A stretch of 32,734 nt of DNA from positions 1 to 32,734 of the forward strand of contig CAJTVB010000033.1 of assembly GCA_910579755.1 (NCBI GenBank), in the 5' to 3' direction. Below are positions 16,115 through 24,491 of the stretch, in pieces (positions within the stretch are counted from its first letter, which is position 1; every line of letters begins with the position of its first letter). The DNA comes from an uncultured Acetatifactor sp. (GTDB lineage Bacteria > Bacillota > Clostridia > Lachnospirales > Lachnospiraceae). The notes under the pieces were generated by a model. The model ran no database searches, was not told the DNA's origin, and saw only the letters and a list, made by a program, of their open reading frames with translations. The position numbers were made by a program, and so were the translations under genes.

Positions 16115-17116
16115 TCAGGTGATTCCCAATCCTGCGCTGGCGTATCCGACGACGGTATTGAGCAATGTTAATCCACTTGCGGATGCGGAAAGCACAAGCA
16201 TCAATCTGGTACGAGCCGTAACAGGGATACTAAGCCCTGTCAGGGAACCATTCAGAAGTGTTCCTACGGATATAACTCCCGTCAGAGAAGGAGTCAGATT
16301 GATCAATGTTCCGGCAATCGGTGAAAATACGTTATTTGGCGTTGCGGACTGATAAATCTGCGCAGTTACGACAACGGTGGAGCCAATCAGAGAAAGCGCA
16401 GCCGTTGTGCTGAAAAATGCGCTGAATGACGTAATCGTTCCGGCACGCGGAACCTGAAATGCGAAGTTGGAAAGGGTTCCGCTGGCATTGGTAATATCGA
16501 TTGTAGCTCCCAGAGCTGTAAGTCCCTGAGCGCTGCTTCCGAATCCTACAAAGGCAGGAAGCCCTACAAGCCCTCCGACAATTGTGGTCAGGGTGACGGG
16601 AAGCCCGGAAGCAAAGGGGATGATAGCTCCGGTGCCGTCTGCCCCGGTAGGTCCAGTGGCGCCGGTGGGTCCGGTGGGTCCGGTAGCTCCGGGGATACCT
16701 CTGGGCCCCTGGGGGCCCATGTCTCCCTGGGGTCCTGCCGGTCCCTCACAGCCGGGATCTCCCTTTGGGCCGATATCACCTCTGACGCCCTGAACGCCTT
16801 GAATACCCTGAGGGCCGGCATAGCCTCTGGGTCCCTGGACTCCTCTGGGGCCTGTGTTTCCGGTAGGTCCTACGGGGCCGGTATTGCCTCTTGGTCCTCT
16901 TGCACCCGGTTCACCAGGAATGCCCTGAGGTCCCATAGGCCCCTGTTCGCCTCTGTCGCCTTTGGGGCCCGGACAACCGGGATCCCCTTTCATCCCCTGA
17001 GGTCCCTGGGGCCCCTGATCTCCTTTGGGGCCGGCAGGCCCACGCTCACAGCATGGATGACAGTATTGATTATTTCCGTAATTTTGGCTGCAGTTGCATA
17101 AATTGTTTTGATTCAT
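16115..17116 (-). CDS. Collagen-like exosporium protein with BclB-type C-terminal domain
   Basis: A 333-aa protein with a short Cys/Asn/Gln-rich N-terminus (MNQNNLCNCSQNYG), then about 45 Gly-X-Y triplets (residues 26-162) broken by a few CEG/PGC cysteines, then a C-terminal domain (163-333). That domain begins AIIPFASGLPVTLTT, contains FQVPRAGTITSFSAFFSTT, and ends LLNTVVGYASAGLGI. This matches the C-terminal domain of BclB-related exosporium glycoproteins. Such proteins trimerise and form the hair-like nap on spores. The start was set at 17116, the ATG that opens the typical N-terminus; an upstream in-frame ATG at 17170 lacks support. GPTG/ATG-rich triplets offer Thr residues for O-glycosylation, and a glycosyltransferase lies directly upstream. 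Confidence 0.9.
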   Translation of the reverse strand: MNQNNLCNCSQNYGNNQYCHPCCERGPAGPKGDQGPQGPQGMKGDPGCPGPKGDRGEQGPMGPQGIPGEPGARGPRGNTGPVGPTGNTGPRGVQGPRGYAGPQGIQGVQGVRGDIGPKGDPGCEGPAGPQGDMGPQGPRGIPGATGPTGPTGATGPTGADGTGAIIPFASGLPVTLTTIVGGLVGLPAFVGFGSSAQGLTALGATIDITNASGTLSNFAFQVPRAGTITSFSAFFSTTAALSLIGSTVVVTAQIYQSATPNNVFSPIAGTLINLTPSLTGVISVGTLLNGSLTGLSIPVTARTRLMLVLSASASGLTLLNTVVGYASAGLGIT

Positions 17117-17218
17117 ATACAAACACATCCTTTTTGTTGATTGACAAAGGTGTTTGAAGAAATTTCGCATCTGTCCGGATCAGTTGCAAGGGTTTCCTGC
17201 AATTCCCTTTGAAATAAA

Positions 17219-17227
17219 TAATATATG
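17219..17227 (-). promoter_or_regulatory. Possible sigma-K-type -10 element of the BclB-like gene
   Basis: CATATATTA on the minus strand fits the mother-cell sigma-K -10 consensus CATANNNTA and lies about 100 bp before the collagen-like gene, in the 140-bp gap after the glycosyltransferase gene. No good AC-type -35 at the right spacing was found, so this is weak and rests mostly on the expectation that exosporium genes are expressed late in the mother cell. Confidence 0.25.
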
Positions 17228-17256
17228 AATAATTTTCGTTTTTGCTACATATAATG

Positions 17257-18330
17257 TTAAGTTAGTTTCTTTTCAAAATATTGTTTGTTGTAGAGACAGG
17301 CTTTTGAGCAGGGTTTACAGAGGCTTGCCTTTTCGTTATACTCCTTTGCTTTTTCCGTGTTCCCTAATTTGTCATGGCAAACACACAATTGCAATAATGG
17401 AATATAGTCATAGCAATCCGGTAAAACAAATCCTCCTGTCCGGTCATTTCGTTCCCGGGTTAATGCAGTCTCATACCAATAGATTGCATTTTGGTAATTT
17501 CCGCGTTTCAAAAAGTGATTTCCGATATCACAGCACAGCTCTGCCCGGGGCGTGTCAAAGCTAAGACTGCGGAGCAGCACCATAAGAGCAGCATTTCCTT
17601 TTGCCAACCTGTCATAGCAGTCGGCACAGACGGTACAGGCTTCTATTTTATTTTCCACCCACCCTTCCGGCAGTTCTAAAAATTGCTCAAACACCAGAAC
17701 TGCTTCTTCGTATTTCTGATGGTAATATAATTCCCGCCCGTAATAATATAATTGTCGGGGATCCAGTGTTTTTCCTTCTGCGATCATTTTCCGATATATT
17801 CTCAGGTTTCTGTCGGGATCCCCCGGACCCTCTTTCCTATGAGAGACCGCAATATCGGAGTAAAGGATGTTTCCGGCAGGAGTTATCACTTCATGAACGT
17901 CTCCCGTCCAGCGGTATTCGGGTACATTTCTGATCCAGCGTTCCCGGTAATAGGAGAAAACAGGGTTTCCGGACTCGTCGAAGGAAGTATTATATTTCAT
18001 CATTACCATGTCGGTATCCGGAGAAAGCGATTGCTTCAGCTGGATAAATTTCTTACGCTCTGGCTGTTCCAGAATATCGTCGGCGTCCAGCCACATGCAG
18101 TATTCCATGGAAGCCTTGGAAAAGGAATCGTTTCTGGCCGCGGCAAAATCATCAGTCCATGGGTATGAGAATACATTTTCTGTATATTCTGATGCAATTT
18201 CTTTTGTCCGGTCTGAAGAACCTGTATCCACAATAACAATCTCATCCACCAGGTCATGCACGCTGTTCAGACAGCGCGCCAAGGTTTTTTCTTCGTTTTT
18301 TACAATCATACAGAGACTAATTGTTGCCAT
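17257..18330 (-). CDS. Family 2 glycosyltransferase with TPR-like C-terminus
   Basis: A 357-aa enzyme. GT-A domain: MATISLCMIVKNEEKTLARC, IVIVDTGSSDRTKEIA, the metal/nucleotide-sugar motif LDADD (81-85), and an acceptor-loop region WTGDVHEVI. The C-terminal half (about 200-350) is helical with TPR-like pairs (YGRELYYHQKYEEAVLVFEQ; GNHFLKRGNYQNAIYWYETA). This architecture is used by protein-modifying glycosyltransferases such as SunS-like enzymes and spore-surface transferases. It is sandwiched between two collagen-like genes on the same strand (43 bp after the first), so addition of the first sugar to Thr/Ser of the collagen triplets is the likely role, as for SgtA beside BclA in C. difficile. 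Soluble, no signal peptide. Confidence 0.88.
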   Translation of the reverse strand: MATISLCMIVKNEEKTLARCLNSVHDLVDEIVIVDTGSSDRTKEIASEYTENVFSYPWTDDFAAARNDSFSKASMEYCMWLDADDILEQPERKKFIQLKQSLSPDTDMVMMKYNTSFDESGNPVFSYYRERWIRNVPEYRWTGDVHEVITPAGNILYSDIAVSHRKEGPGDPDRNLRIYRKMIAEGKTLDPRQLYYYGRELYYHQKYEEAVLVFEQFLELPEGWVENKIEACTVCADCYDRLAKGNAALMVLLRSLSFDTPRAELCCDIGNHFLKRGNYQNAIYWYETALTRERNDRTGGFVLPDCYDYIPLLQLCVCHDKLGNTEKAKEYNEKASLCKPCSKACLYNKQYFEKKLT

Positions 18331-18373
18331 GTGTCAAATCCTCTCTTTATTCCTGTTGCAGATGCTCCCGATT

Positions 18374-19105
18374 CTATCTGCACAGCTTCTGCACCGTCAT
18401 GTTCATGCTGACAATCAAAGCGGTTTCCGAACAGCGCCATGCGAAATACAAAGGAGAAGAATCGGATATTTCGGCAATAAAGTACCGGGACAGCTCAATC
18501 TGCCCGCGCCGTTTCTTTGTCACGGCATATCCCCCATAACCTGTCTGCATGCTATTATTAAATACGGGTGTGAGCTTTGCAGACCCGGGCGCTTTCAGTT
18601 CTGCGGAAAGATAATAGTAGAATGCATAGAAACCAGGATTCAGGGTGACAGAATGATTGCCGCCTGGGGAGATATTTCCGGTGGTGTCCGGTATATCCGT
18701 CCGAAGGGGAAGGCTGCCGCTTTCCGGCATGGTAAATTGGGAACCAGAAAAGGCTGCAAAAATGCTGTTTTGGGGATATCCGGGAGGTCCTGACGGTCCC
18801 CTTAAGCCCTGCTCTCCACGGGGGCCCTGAGGCCCTGTAACGCCCTGAGGCCCCTGGGGTCCCGTAACGCCCTGGGGTCCGGGTTCGCCTTGCTCTCCGG
18901 GACAGCCTGGGGGCCCCGGCTCACCTCTGGGTCCCATTGGTCCCATTGGCCCCATAGGACCCGCAGGTCCTGCAGGTCCCATTGGCCCCCTGGGGCCTGC
19001 GTTTTCCATAGAACCCGTTTCCATAGAACCCACAGGTCCTGGCGCACCGGACATCATTCCGGATCTTCCCTGATTGGGCATGCTGTTCCTGTTATAATAA
19101 TTCAA
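18374..19105 (-). CDS. Collagen-like exosporium protein, BclA-like
   Basis: A 243-aa protein starting at TTG (19105; GAGGTGA seven bases upstream, no in-frame ATG nearby). The N-terminus is Asn/Met/Gly-rich, with imperfect then regular Gly-X-Y triplets (about residues 20-110, many GPM, GPA and GPQ) and two internal GVTGPQGPQ repeats. The C-terminal domain of about 130 aa (NSIFAAFSGSQFTMPESGSL, ISPGGNHSVTLNPGFYAFYY, LTPVFNNSMQTGYGGYA, SRYFIAEISDSSPLYFAW) looks like the TNF/C1q-like trimer head of clostridial BclA-like proteins. It is the first collagen-like gene of the three-gene locus with the glycosyltransferase. The TTG start may lower its output. Confidence 0.85.
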   Translation of the reverse strand: MNYYNRNSMPNQGRSGMMSGAPGPVGSMETGSMENAGPRGPMGPAGPAGPMGPMGPMGPRGEPGPPGCPGEQGEPGPQGVTGPQGPQGVTGPQGPRGEQGLRGPSGPPGYPQNSIFAAFSGSQFTMPESGSLPLRTDIPDTTGNISPGGNHSVTLNPGFYAFYYYLSAELKAPGSAKLTPVFNNSMQTGYGGYAVTKKRRGQIELSRYFIAEISDSSPLYFAWRCSETALIVSMNMTVQKLCR

Positions 19106-19130
19106 TAAAACTCACCTCGTTGTTCAATAT

Positions 19131-19289
19131 TTAGTCATGGATGTCATTTACCCATGAGGAATACCTTTCGGTCTGCCGCGGGCTGAGCCCCATGTCGTTC
19201 CTGATATCATTATATGAAGAGAGCGTGAAAAATGTTGAATAGAAACCGAGAAAAAAGATGAGTACTGTTAAAAAAGGCAACAGATGCTC
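19131..19289 (-). CDS. Possible small membrane protein or gene remnant before the collagen locus
   Basis: An open frame ends 25 bp before the collagen-like gene. Its last 53 residues look protein-like: a hydrophobic segment (LLPFLTVLIFFLGFYSTFF), then a polar tail (SYNDIRNDMGLSPRQTERYS, ending WVNDIHD). No convincing start or RBS is visible, and upstream the frame runs antisense into the M28 gene. It may be the tail of a decayed gene. The given start is only where protein-like sequence begins. Confidence 0.2.
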   Translation of the reverse strand, partial: EHLLPFLTVLIFFLGFYSTFFTLSSYNDIRNDMGLSPRQTERYSSWVNDIHD

Positions 19290-19298
19290 AGAATAATG

Positions 19299-19330
19299 AG
19301 TTTGCTGGTAAATCCAGTTTGCTGGTAAAT
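19299..19330. repeat. Tandem 15-bp direct repeat
   Basis: AGTTTGCTGGTAAAT occurs exactly twice, at 19299-19313 and 19316-19330, with a 17-bp period, about 25 bp upstream of the M28 promoter. It could be a regulator-binding repeat or a slippage duplication. Confidence 0.6.
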
Positions 19331-19354
19331 TGATGTTGAAGCGAAGGGGAATTA

Positions 19355-19383
19355 TTGTAATTTTGCGGAAAGCTATGTATAAT
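19355..19383 (+). promoter_or_regulatory. Promoter of the M28 peptidase gene
   Basis: -35 TTGTAA (19355-19360), 17-bp spacer, -10 TATAAT (19378-19383), 57 bp before the start codon at 19441. Confidence 0.6.
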
Positions 19384-19440
19384 GGATATAATTGCCGAAG
19401 GCAGAAAATAACTGCAGGGAGCATACGAGGAGGACGGATC

Positions 19441-20700
19441 ATGAAAGAACTGCTGGAGCTTGTAAAGGAATTAAGCTTTGTGCGTGTGGGCGGAAGCGCG
19501 GAAGAGAAGAAGGCGGCGCAGCTGATTATGGGAGAAATCAACAGGATTGCGGAGAATGCAGGACGGGAGGAGGTCCGGGGAGAATACATGACCTTTGGGA
19601 TTCCTGACGCAAAGGTTCAGAAATGCTCGGTTTGGGCGGCGGGAAGAGATATTTCCTGTCAGCCCTTTCTGCGTTCGGGCAGCATTGACAGGGAATGCGA
19701 GCTGGTCTATCTGGATGAGGCCTCCGAGATAGATTTTGCCGGGGCAGGGAATCTGGAAGGCAAGGTGGTACTGTTGAATAAGCTCACGGACGAGGAGGTT
19801 TATAAACGTCTGGTGGAGCATAGGGCATCGGCATTTTTGGTAATGCAGGGCAAGTATTATTTTTCAGAGAAGGAGACTTCTTTGTATGCAAGAAGACTGC
19901 GGGAGCATTTTACCAGGAACGGCGTGATTCCGGGATTCATGATTGGGGCGGCAGACGCTCTTTGGCTGATTCAGGACGGGGTGGAGAGAGTGCGGCTTAC
20001 ACTGGAGCAGGAAGAGGTGGAAGCGGAGAGTCAAAATATATCCGCTGTCATTGAAGGAACGGATTTGAAGGAGGAAAGCATTGTGCTTACGGCTCATTAT
20101 GATTCTGTTCCTGTGGGTACCGGTTCCTGGGACAATGCCACCGGTGCGGCAGCGCTTCTGGCTATTTTCAGACATTTTGCGGTAAATCCATCCAGAAGGA
20201 CACTTCGGTTTCTCTGGTGCGGCAGTGAGGAGCTGGGGCTGCTGGGATCAAAGGCGTATGTGGAGCAGCAGAAGGAGTTGCTTGACAGGATCGGATTCTG
20301 CTTCAATTTTGATATGTGCGGAACGGCGCTGGGGTCAAATAGAATCAGCGTTACGGGAGAGAAGGAGCTGAAGACATTTGTGGAGCAGTATTGTAAAATC
20401 ACAGGCTATTCCGCAGATATAAAGGAGGGGGTCCACTCCAGTGATTCAGCGCCTTTTTGCGACAGGGAAATTCCGGCGCTGGGACTGAGCAGAGGAACGT
20501 CCACGGCAGAAATACATACCATACATGATCTGCTGCCCACGCTGAATGAAAGGGCAATGCGCAAAAATGTAGAGTTTGCGGTTCGAATGATCGGGGATGT
20601 GGCAAATGCGGCGGTGCTTCCTGTAAAGAAGGGAATGCCGGAGGAGCGCAGGAAGGAATTGGATGAATATTTCCACAGGGAAAAGGATAAAACATTATGA
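19441..20700 (+). CDS. M28-family zinc aminopeptidase
   Basis: A 419-aa metallopeptidase with two co-catalytic zinc ions. Ligands and catalytic residues are visible in order: H219 (LTAHYDSVP), D231 (SWDNATGAA), catalytic E263 and ligand E264 (CGSEELGLLGS), D291 (NFDMCG), and a His near 359-362 (EIHTIHD). A PA-like insert occupies about residues 95-180 (EGKVVLLNKLTDEEV; ASAFLVMQGKY), as in many M28A/M28B enzymes. The start was set at 19441 because GAGGAGG lies seven bases upstream; a longer frame begins at 19330 without an RBS. There is no signal peptide, so it is probably a cytosolic peptidase removing N-terminal residues from peptides. The gene ends 61 bp before an unrelated membrane protein. 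Confidence 0.9.
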   Translation: MKELLELVKELSFVRVGGSAEEKKAAQLIMGEINRIAENAGREEVRGEYMTFGIPDAKVQKCSVWAAGRDISCQPFLRSGSIDRECELVYLDEASEIDFAGAGNLEGKVVLLNKLTDEEVYKRLVEHRASAFLVMQGKYYFSEKETSLYARRLREHFTRNGVIPGFMIGAADALWLIQDGVERVRLTLEQEEVEAESQNISAVIEGTDLKEESIVLTAHYDSVPVGTGSWDNATGAAALLAIFRHFAVNPSRRTLRFLWCGSEELGLLGSKAYVEQQKELLDRIGFCFNFDMCGTALGSNRISVTGEKELKTFVEQYCKITGYSADIKEGVHSSDSAPFCDREIPALGLSRGTSTAEIHTIHDLLPTLNERAMRKNVEFAVRMIGDVANAAVLPVKKGMPEERRKELDEYFHREKDKTL

Positions 20701-20761
20701 TTGAACCTGCGGCAGACGACGAAATAATGGATGTCTGCTGCCGCGGTCAGGGGGTAATTGA

Positions 20762-21496
20762 ATGAGAAAGGCTTTGAAAAACACCATACTTATCCTGTTG
20801 CTGCTAACCCTGAGCGTTTCCACCGCTTTTTTGACATATCTGCACTTTTTTGCATCAGATGATCATGATCTTTCCGGGGAGTGGACTGCGGAGCTGGACA
20901 TGACGCAGCAGGCGTCTGTCACGGCTCTCGCCTGGCTTCAGGACATAGAAGCCGTTTCCATCTCGTTGGAGGAAATGGAGTCCTATATGCAGGGTTTGAC
21001 CATTCAGGTCAATCTTACTATGGAGCAGACGCACCGTTTTGGGGGGACCTTTTCCGGCAGTGTCCTGCCGGAAAGCTACGACGCCTGCCGCAAGGCGGCG
21101 TATGAGGCATTTGCTGCGGCCTTTCAGGCTCTTTTGACCGAGAGACTTTGCATGGCAGGATATACGGGGAGCACAGATAGGGAAGCCATTGAAGCTCTTA
21201 CAGCCGAGACCTTCGGCATGTCCACCGTCTCTTATTTGATGTCCTGTGGTCCTGCACTGCTGCCCCCGTTGGAGGAGCTGCAGGCCGGGTACGACGGCAG
21301 CGGCACCTATGAAGCCGGGGAGGGCATTCTGACCAGACAGTTTGATGCCGGCACGCCAGCAGCCGTGAGAGCGGAGCGCTATATTCGTAAGGAGTCTGTC
21401 CTGATTCTGTCCGAAGAAACCGATTCTGCCGCCGACGGCGATTTTTTTGATCAGAACCCGATCATATACACTTTAATACAGCCATCGACTCAATAA
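20762..21496 (+). CDS. Unknown membrane-anchored extracytoplasmic protein
   Basis: A 244-aa protein with an N-terminal signal anchor (residues 7-28, TILILLLLTLSVSTAFLTYL) and an acidic extracytoplasmic part. An early LSGEWTAELDMT motif, a repeated amphipathic helix pattern (EEMESYMQGLTIQVNLTME; YDACRKAAYEAFAAAFQALL) and a C-terminal beta-like GILTRQFDAGTP-RAERYIRKES region are present. I do not recognise the family; LSGEW...-type starts recall lipocalin-like or immunity-type beta domains, but that is a guess. It is 18 bp upstream of a D-Ala-D-Ala carboxypeptidase gene on the same strand, so co-expression and a role at the cell wall are likely. The RBS is weak (AGGGGG at a long spacing). Confidence 0.7.
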   Translation: MRKALKNTILILLLLTLSVSTAFLTYLHFFASDDHDLSGEWTAELDMTQQASVTALAWLQDIEAVSISLEEMESYMQGLTIQVNLTMEQTHRFGGTFSGSVLPESYDACRKAAYEAFAAAFQALLTERLCMAGYTGSTDREAIEALTAETFGMSTVSYLMSCGPALLPPLEELQAGYDGSGTYEAGEGILTRQFDAGTPAAVRAERYIRKESVLILSEETDSAADGDFFDQNPIIYTLIQPSTQ

Positions 21497-21514
21497 TATC
21501 TGAAGGGAGATCCA

Positions 21515-22966
21515 ATGAAAAGAATCCTGCAGAAAATCAGTGCTTTTCTATTGTCTGCGGCTCTGGTATGTACGATCCTGCCTGCCAGGGCTGACGCAAA
21601 TTTTCAGATACCCGGAACCTGCCGGGTACAGGCGGATACCGGCGCCGCTTACACTGTAAAAATCCTGGATTATGACTATGACAATAATACTTATTTCTCT
21701 CTGCGGGACATGGCCATGGCGCTTAAGGATACGGACAAGGCCTTCTCGCTGGAAGTCACGAAAAATACTGTCTCTCTGAATCCGGGAAATATCTATACTC
21801 CTGTAGGGGGAGAAAATATTCCCTGGGAAGATGACGAAAACCCGGATATTTCTCTGCGACGGAACGAATTTCGGGTGAGCGGACAAAATGTGTATTATTA
21901 TACCCTGATTATGCAGCTGCCCTCCGGCTATTACGATTGCTTTATGATGGCAGCGGATCTGGCCATGATTCTGGACATGGATATTACCGTTCCAGCCGCA
22001 GGCTCTCTGCAGATCCATACACAGGAGCCCTTCTATATCGCTCCGGATACTTTGGAGGAGGCCGGATATTTTTACGGAGTCAACGGTGTGCTGGTGGGGG
22101 ACGCCTCCACCGGGGAGATTTATTATCGGTATCAGTCTGACAAGGCATGGCCCATTGCCAGTACATCTAAGCTTATGACTTGTCTCTTGACCATGGATGC
22201 TCTGGCGTCAGGACGAATCGCTCCGGGCGGCGTGGTGACCGTCTCCGAGGCCGCGCAGCTGCTGTCCGCTTCGGACGACGGGGTGATTCCTTTGGAGGCT
22301 GGCGGACAGATAACTGTTCGTGAGCTTTTGTGGGGCGCCCTTCTGCCTTCCAGCAACGAGTGCGCACTGTGCCTGGCCGAAGCAATTGCAGGCTCGGAGG
22401 AGGCCTTTGTGGAGATGATGAATGAGAAGGCGCTGGAGCTGGGGCTTTCTCAGGCGCAATTTTTTAACAGTCATGGTCTGCCCTCCTACACGGAGGATCC
22501 CATTCCCTCAAAGCGTCAGAACCGCATGAGTGCGGAGGACATGTTCCGGCTGGTATCCTACCTTTTAAAGGTCTATCCGCAGGTGACGGACATTACTTCT
22601 ATGAAATCTGCCAGGCTGGAATCTCTGGATCGGGAGGTGCGCAATACCAACCCGCTTCTGCAAAATATGCCTGATGTTACCGGTCTGAAAACCGGAACCA
22701 CTAATAAGGCCGGGGCCTGCCTGGTTACTTCTCTGACTGCGGACGACGGAACTCAGGAGCATGATCTGGTCGTTGTTGTCCTTGGCACCGAGGATTCCAT
22801 AGAGAGAGGGCGTGTCTCGGCATTACTGGCCAGGTATGCGCTGCATGCCTTTTATACAGGCACGGATAAAGAAGAAGCCGGGAATCCTGCCCAGACCTCC
22901 GGGAGTCTGCCGACACAGGCCGAGGCGGCGGTGGACTGGATTCTTCGGACCGCAAGAAAGCATTGA
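21515..22966 (+). CDS. D-alanyl-D-alanine carboxypeptidase (S11/PBP5 type) with N-terminal stalk domain
   Basis: A 483-aa penicillin-binding protein that trims the terminal D-Ala from peptidoglycan stem peptides outside the membrane. It has a signal peptide (residues 1-25). An N-terminal domain of about 130 aa (YDNNTYFSLRDMAMAL, LNPGNIYTPVGGE) resembles the copper-amine-oxidase-N/stalk module used for wall binding. The S11 catalytic domain follows (about 185-455) with S216-T-S-K219, S279-S-N281 and K392-T-G394 all intact. The C-terminus ends AVDWILRTARKH, possibly an amphipathic anchor. GGGAG seven bases before ATG. It is downstream of, and probably co-transcribed with, the unknown protein at 20762. 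Its stop lies five bases from the converging MATE gene. Confidence 0.92.
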   Translation: MKRILQKISAFLLSAALVCTILPARADANFQIPGTCRVQADTGAAYTVKILDYDYDNNTYFSLRDMAMALKDTDKAFSLEVTKNTVSLNPGNIYTPVGGENIPWEDDENPDISLRRNEFRVSGQNVYYYTLIMQLPSGYYDCFMMAADLAMILDMDITVPAAGSLQIHTQEPFYIAPDTLEEAGYFYGVNGVLVGDASTGEIYYRYQSDKAWPIASTSKLMTCLLTMDALASGRIAPGGVVTVSEAAQLLSASDDGVIPLEAGGQITVRELLWGALLPSSNECALCLAEAIAGSEEAFVEMMNEKALELGLSQAQFFNSHGLPSYTEDPIPSKRQNRMSAEDMFRLVSYLLKVYPQVTDITSMKSARLESLDREVRNTNPLLQNMPDVTGLKTGTTNKAGACLVTSLTADDGTQEHDLVVVVLGTEDSIERGRVSALLARYALHAFYTGTDKEEAGNPAQTSGSLPTQAEAAVDWILRTARKH

Positions 22967-22971
22967 ACTGC

Positions 22972-24336
22972 TTACCTTGTCAAATCCTGCACCCATTTAT
23001 ATTTCCGAAATCGCACCATTACCCAGGGAATTTTGCCTACCTCGTCCAGGCAGGTACATGCATAAACCACCATAGGCGACCAATGCAGGACAAAAGCTCC
23101 GATGAATGCCAGGGGGATGGCGATGAGCCACATACAGACGATGAGACTGTACATGTCAAATATGGTATCGCCGCCTCCGTCCAGCACTCCGTTTATGGTG
23201 ACTGTATTGACACAGCGTCCGATCATATAAATGGACATGATCACCATCATTCCTGTAAGGTATTCCCGGGCCTGGTCGGTGAGGATGACCATTTTTACCA
23301 TCAGCGGAGTCATTGCCAGCACCAGGGCGGTGGACAGAAAGCCGATGATATAGGACATATTCTTGAGCTTTATGCCGTATGCCTTACCTAAATCAAGGCG
23401 TCCGGCTCCCAGCTCATTTCCTACCATGATCCCTGCGGCCATGCCGATCCCGTTGCACATGCAGCAGATCAGATCCCGGGCCACTGCGGCCACAGAGTTT
23501 GCCGCCGCGGCGTCGGTGCCCATATGTCCCATGATCGCAGTATAGGATGTAAATCCGATGCCCCAGCATAGGGAACCGCCCAACAGGGGCAGACACTGCT
23601 TTACGAAATCAGCCTTCAGCAGCTTCGGCAGCTTTATAAGCCGGTCAAGTGCGGGACGGATATATGTTTTTCCGGATGATACGGCCACGCATAAAATCAA
23701 TTCCACAATGCGGGAAATCGTGGTGGCAAGTGCAGCGCCCCTTGCCTGCATTCTGGGCGCTCCCAGCAGTCCGAAGATAAATACCGCATTTAAGCCGATA
23801 TTCAGAAGCACTGCGCAGGAGCTGATAAAGGCCCCGGGTTTTACATGCTCCGATACCTTCATCATAGTCAGATAGCATTGAGAGATACCCGTAAGCAGAT
23901 AGGACCAGCCCGCAATGCGCAGATAAGAGCTGCCGATGGCAATCAGGGAAGCCTCGTTGGCAAAAATATGCATCAACTGCTCCGGTATCAGCTCACATGC
24001 CAGAAAAAACAGGATGGACACGGCTCCGCAGAAGCGAAGGATTATGTTGAAAATGTCTTCCAGGGTATGCCTGTCGCCTTTTCCCCAGTACTGGGCGCCA
24101 AGAATGGCTCCCGCCGCAGTAATGGCCCCCAGAAACATGTTCTGGACAAACTGAATCTGGGTTGCCAGAGAAACGGCGGTCATTTCATTCTGAGCCACCT
24201 TCCCCAGCATCAGCGCGTCGCCTGCGGCTACCGATGCCAGCATCAGGCTCTGCAGTGCAATGGGAAGAGCAAGCCTGGCAAGATTTTTATAAAATACTTT
24301 TTTATCGATCATTATTTTCTGATTTGTCTCTTTCAT
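22972..24336 (-). CDS. MATE-family efflux transporter
   Basis: A complete 454-aa, 12-helix antiporter. The N-terminal lobe starts with LARLALPIALQSLMLASVAA and GDALMLGKVAQNEMTAVSLA (MATE signature), and the second lobe repeats the pattern (CLPLLGGSLCWGIGFTSYTA; MGTDAAAANSVAAVARDL). Cation-coupled export of drugs or metabolites is the family role; the substrate is unknown. The RBS GGAGG is four to five bases before ATG. It is unrelated in sequence and base composition to the MATE fragment at the window start. A perfect 16-bp palindrome lies just upstream of the RBS. Confidence 0.93.
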   Translation of the reverse strand: MKETNQKIMIDKKVFYKNLARLALPIALQSLMLASVAAGDALMLGKVAQNEMTAVSLATQIQFVQNMFLGAITAAGAILGAQYWGKGDRHTLEDIFNIILRFCGAVSILFFLACELIPEQLMHIFANEASLIAIGSSYLRIAGWSYLLTGISQCYLTMMKVSEHVKPGAFISSCAVLLNIGLNAVFIFGLLGAPRMQARGAALATTISRIVELILCVAVSSGKTYIRPALDRLIKLPKLLKADFVKQCLPLLGGSLCWGIGFTSYTAIMGHMGTDAAAANSVAAVARDLICCMCNGIGMAAGIMVGNELGAGRLDLGKAYGIKLKNMSYIIGFLSTALVLAMTPLMVKMVILTDQAREYLTGMMVIMSIYMIGRCVNTVTINGVLDGGGDTIFDMYSLIVCMWLIAIPLAFIGAFVLHWSPMVVYACTCLDEVGKIPWVMVRFRKYKWVQDLTR

Positions 24337-24348
24337 AAATCCTCCGTT

Positions 24349-24364
24349 ATGGCCGTCCGGCCAT
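24349..24364. promoter_or_regulatory. Perfect palindrome before the MATE gene
   Basis: ATGGCC-GTCC-GGCCAT is a 6-bp-arm hairpin or dyad 5 bp upstream of the GGAGG of the minus-strand MATE gene. In RNA it would form a GC-rich stem beside the RBS; in DNA it could bind a dimeric regulator. No matching regulator gene is adjacent. Confidence 0.4.
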
Positions 24365-24491
24365 TTCCTGCCATGAATAAGGTCATTGTAACATAAAACA
24401 GCTGGAGTTTGTCTAATAAATGCTCCAATGTTTCAAATATTGGTATATAATGAAAGGTGAAACAGAAGAAAGCAAGGTTGGAGGAGAGAAA

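Noticed and set aside
16584..17101. Plus-strand ORFs rich in Pro/Gly/Val over the collagen-like gene
   Set aside because: Shadows of the Gly-X-Y repeat read antisense; the minus-strand protein has intact head and N-terminal domains.
18780..19020. Short GC-rich repeats resembling a CRISPR or minisatellite
   Set aside because: They are the codon-level repeats of Gly-X-Y triplets, without regular spacers.
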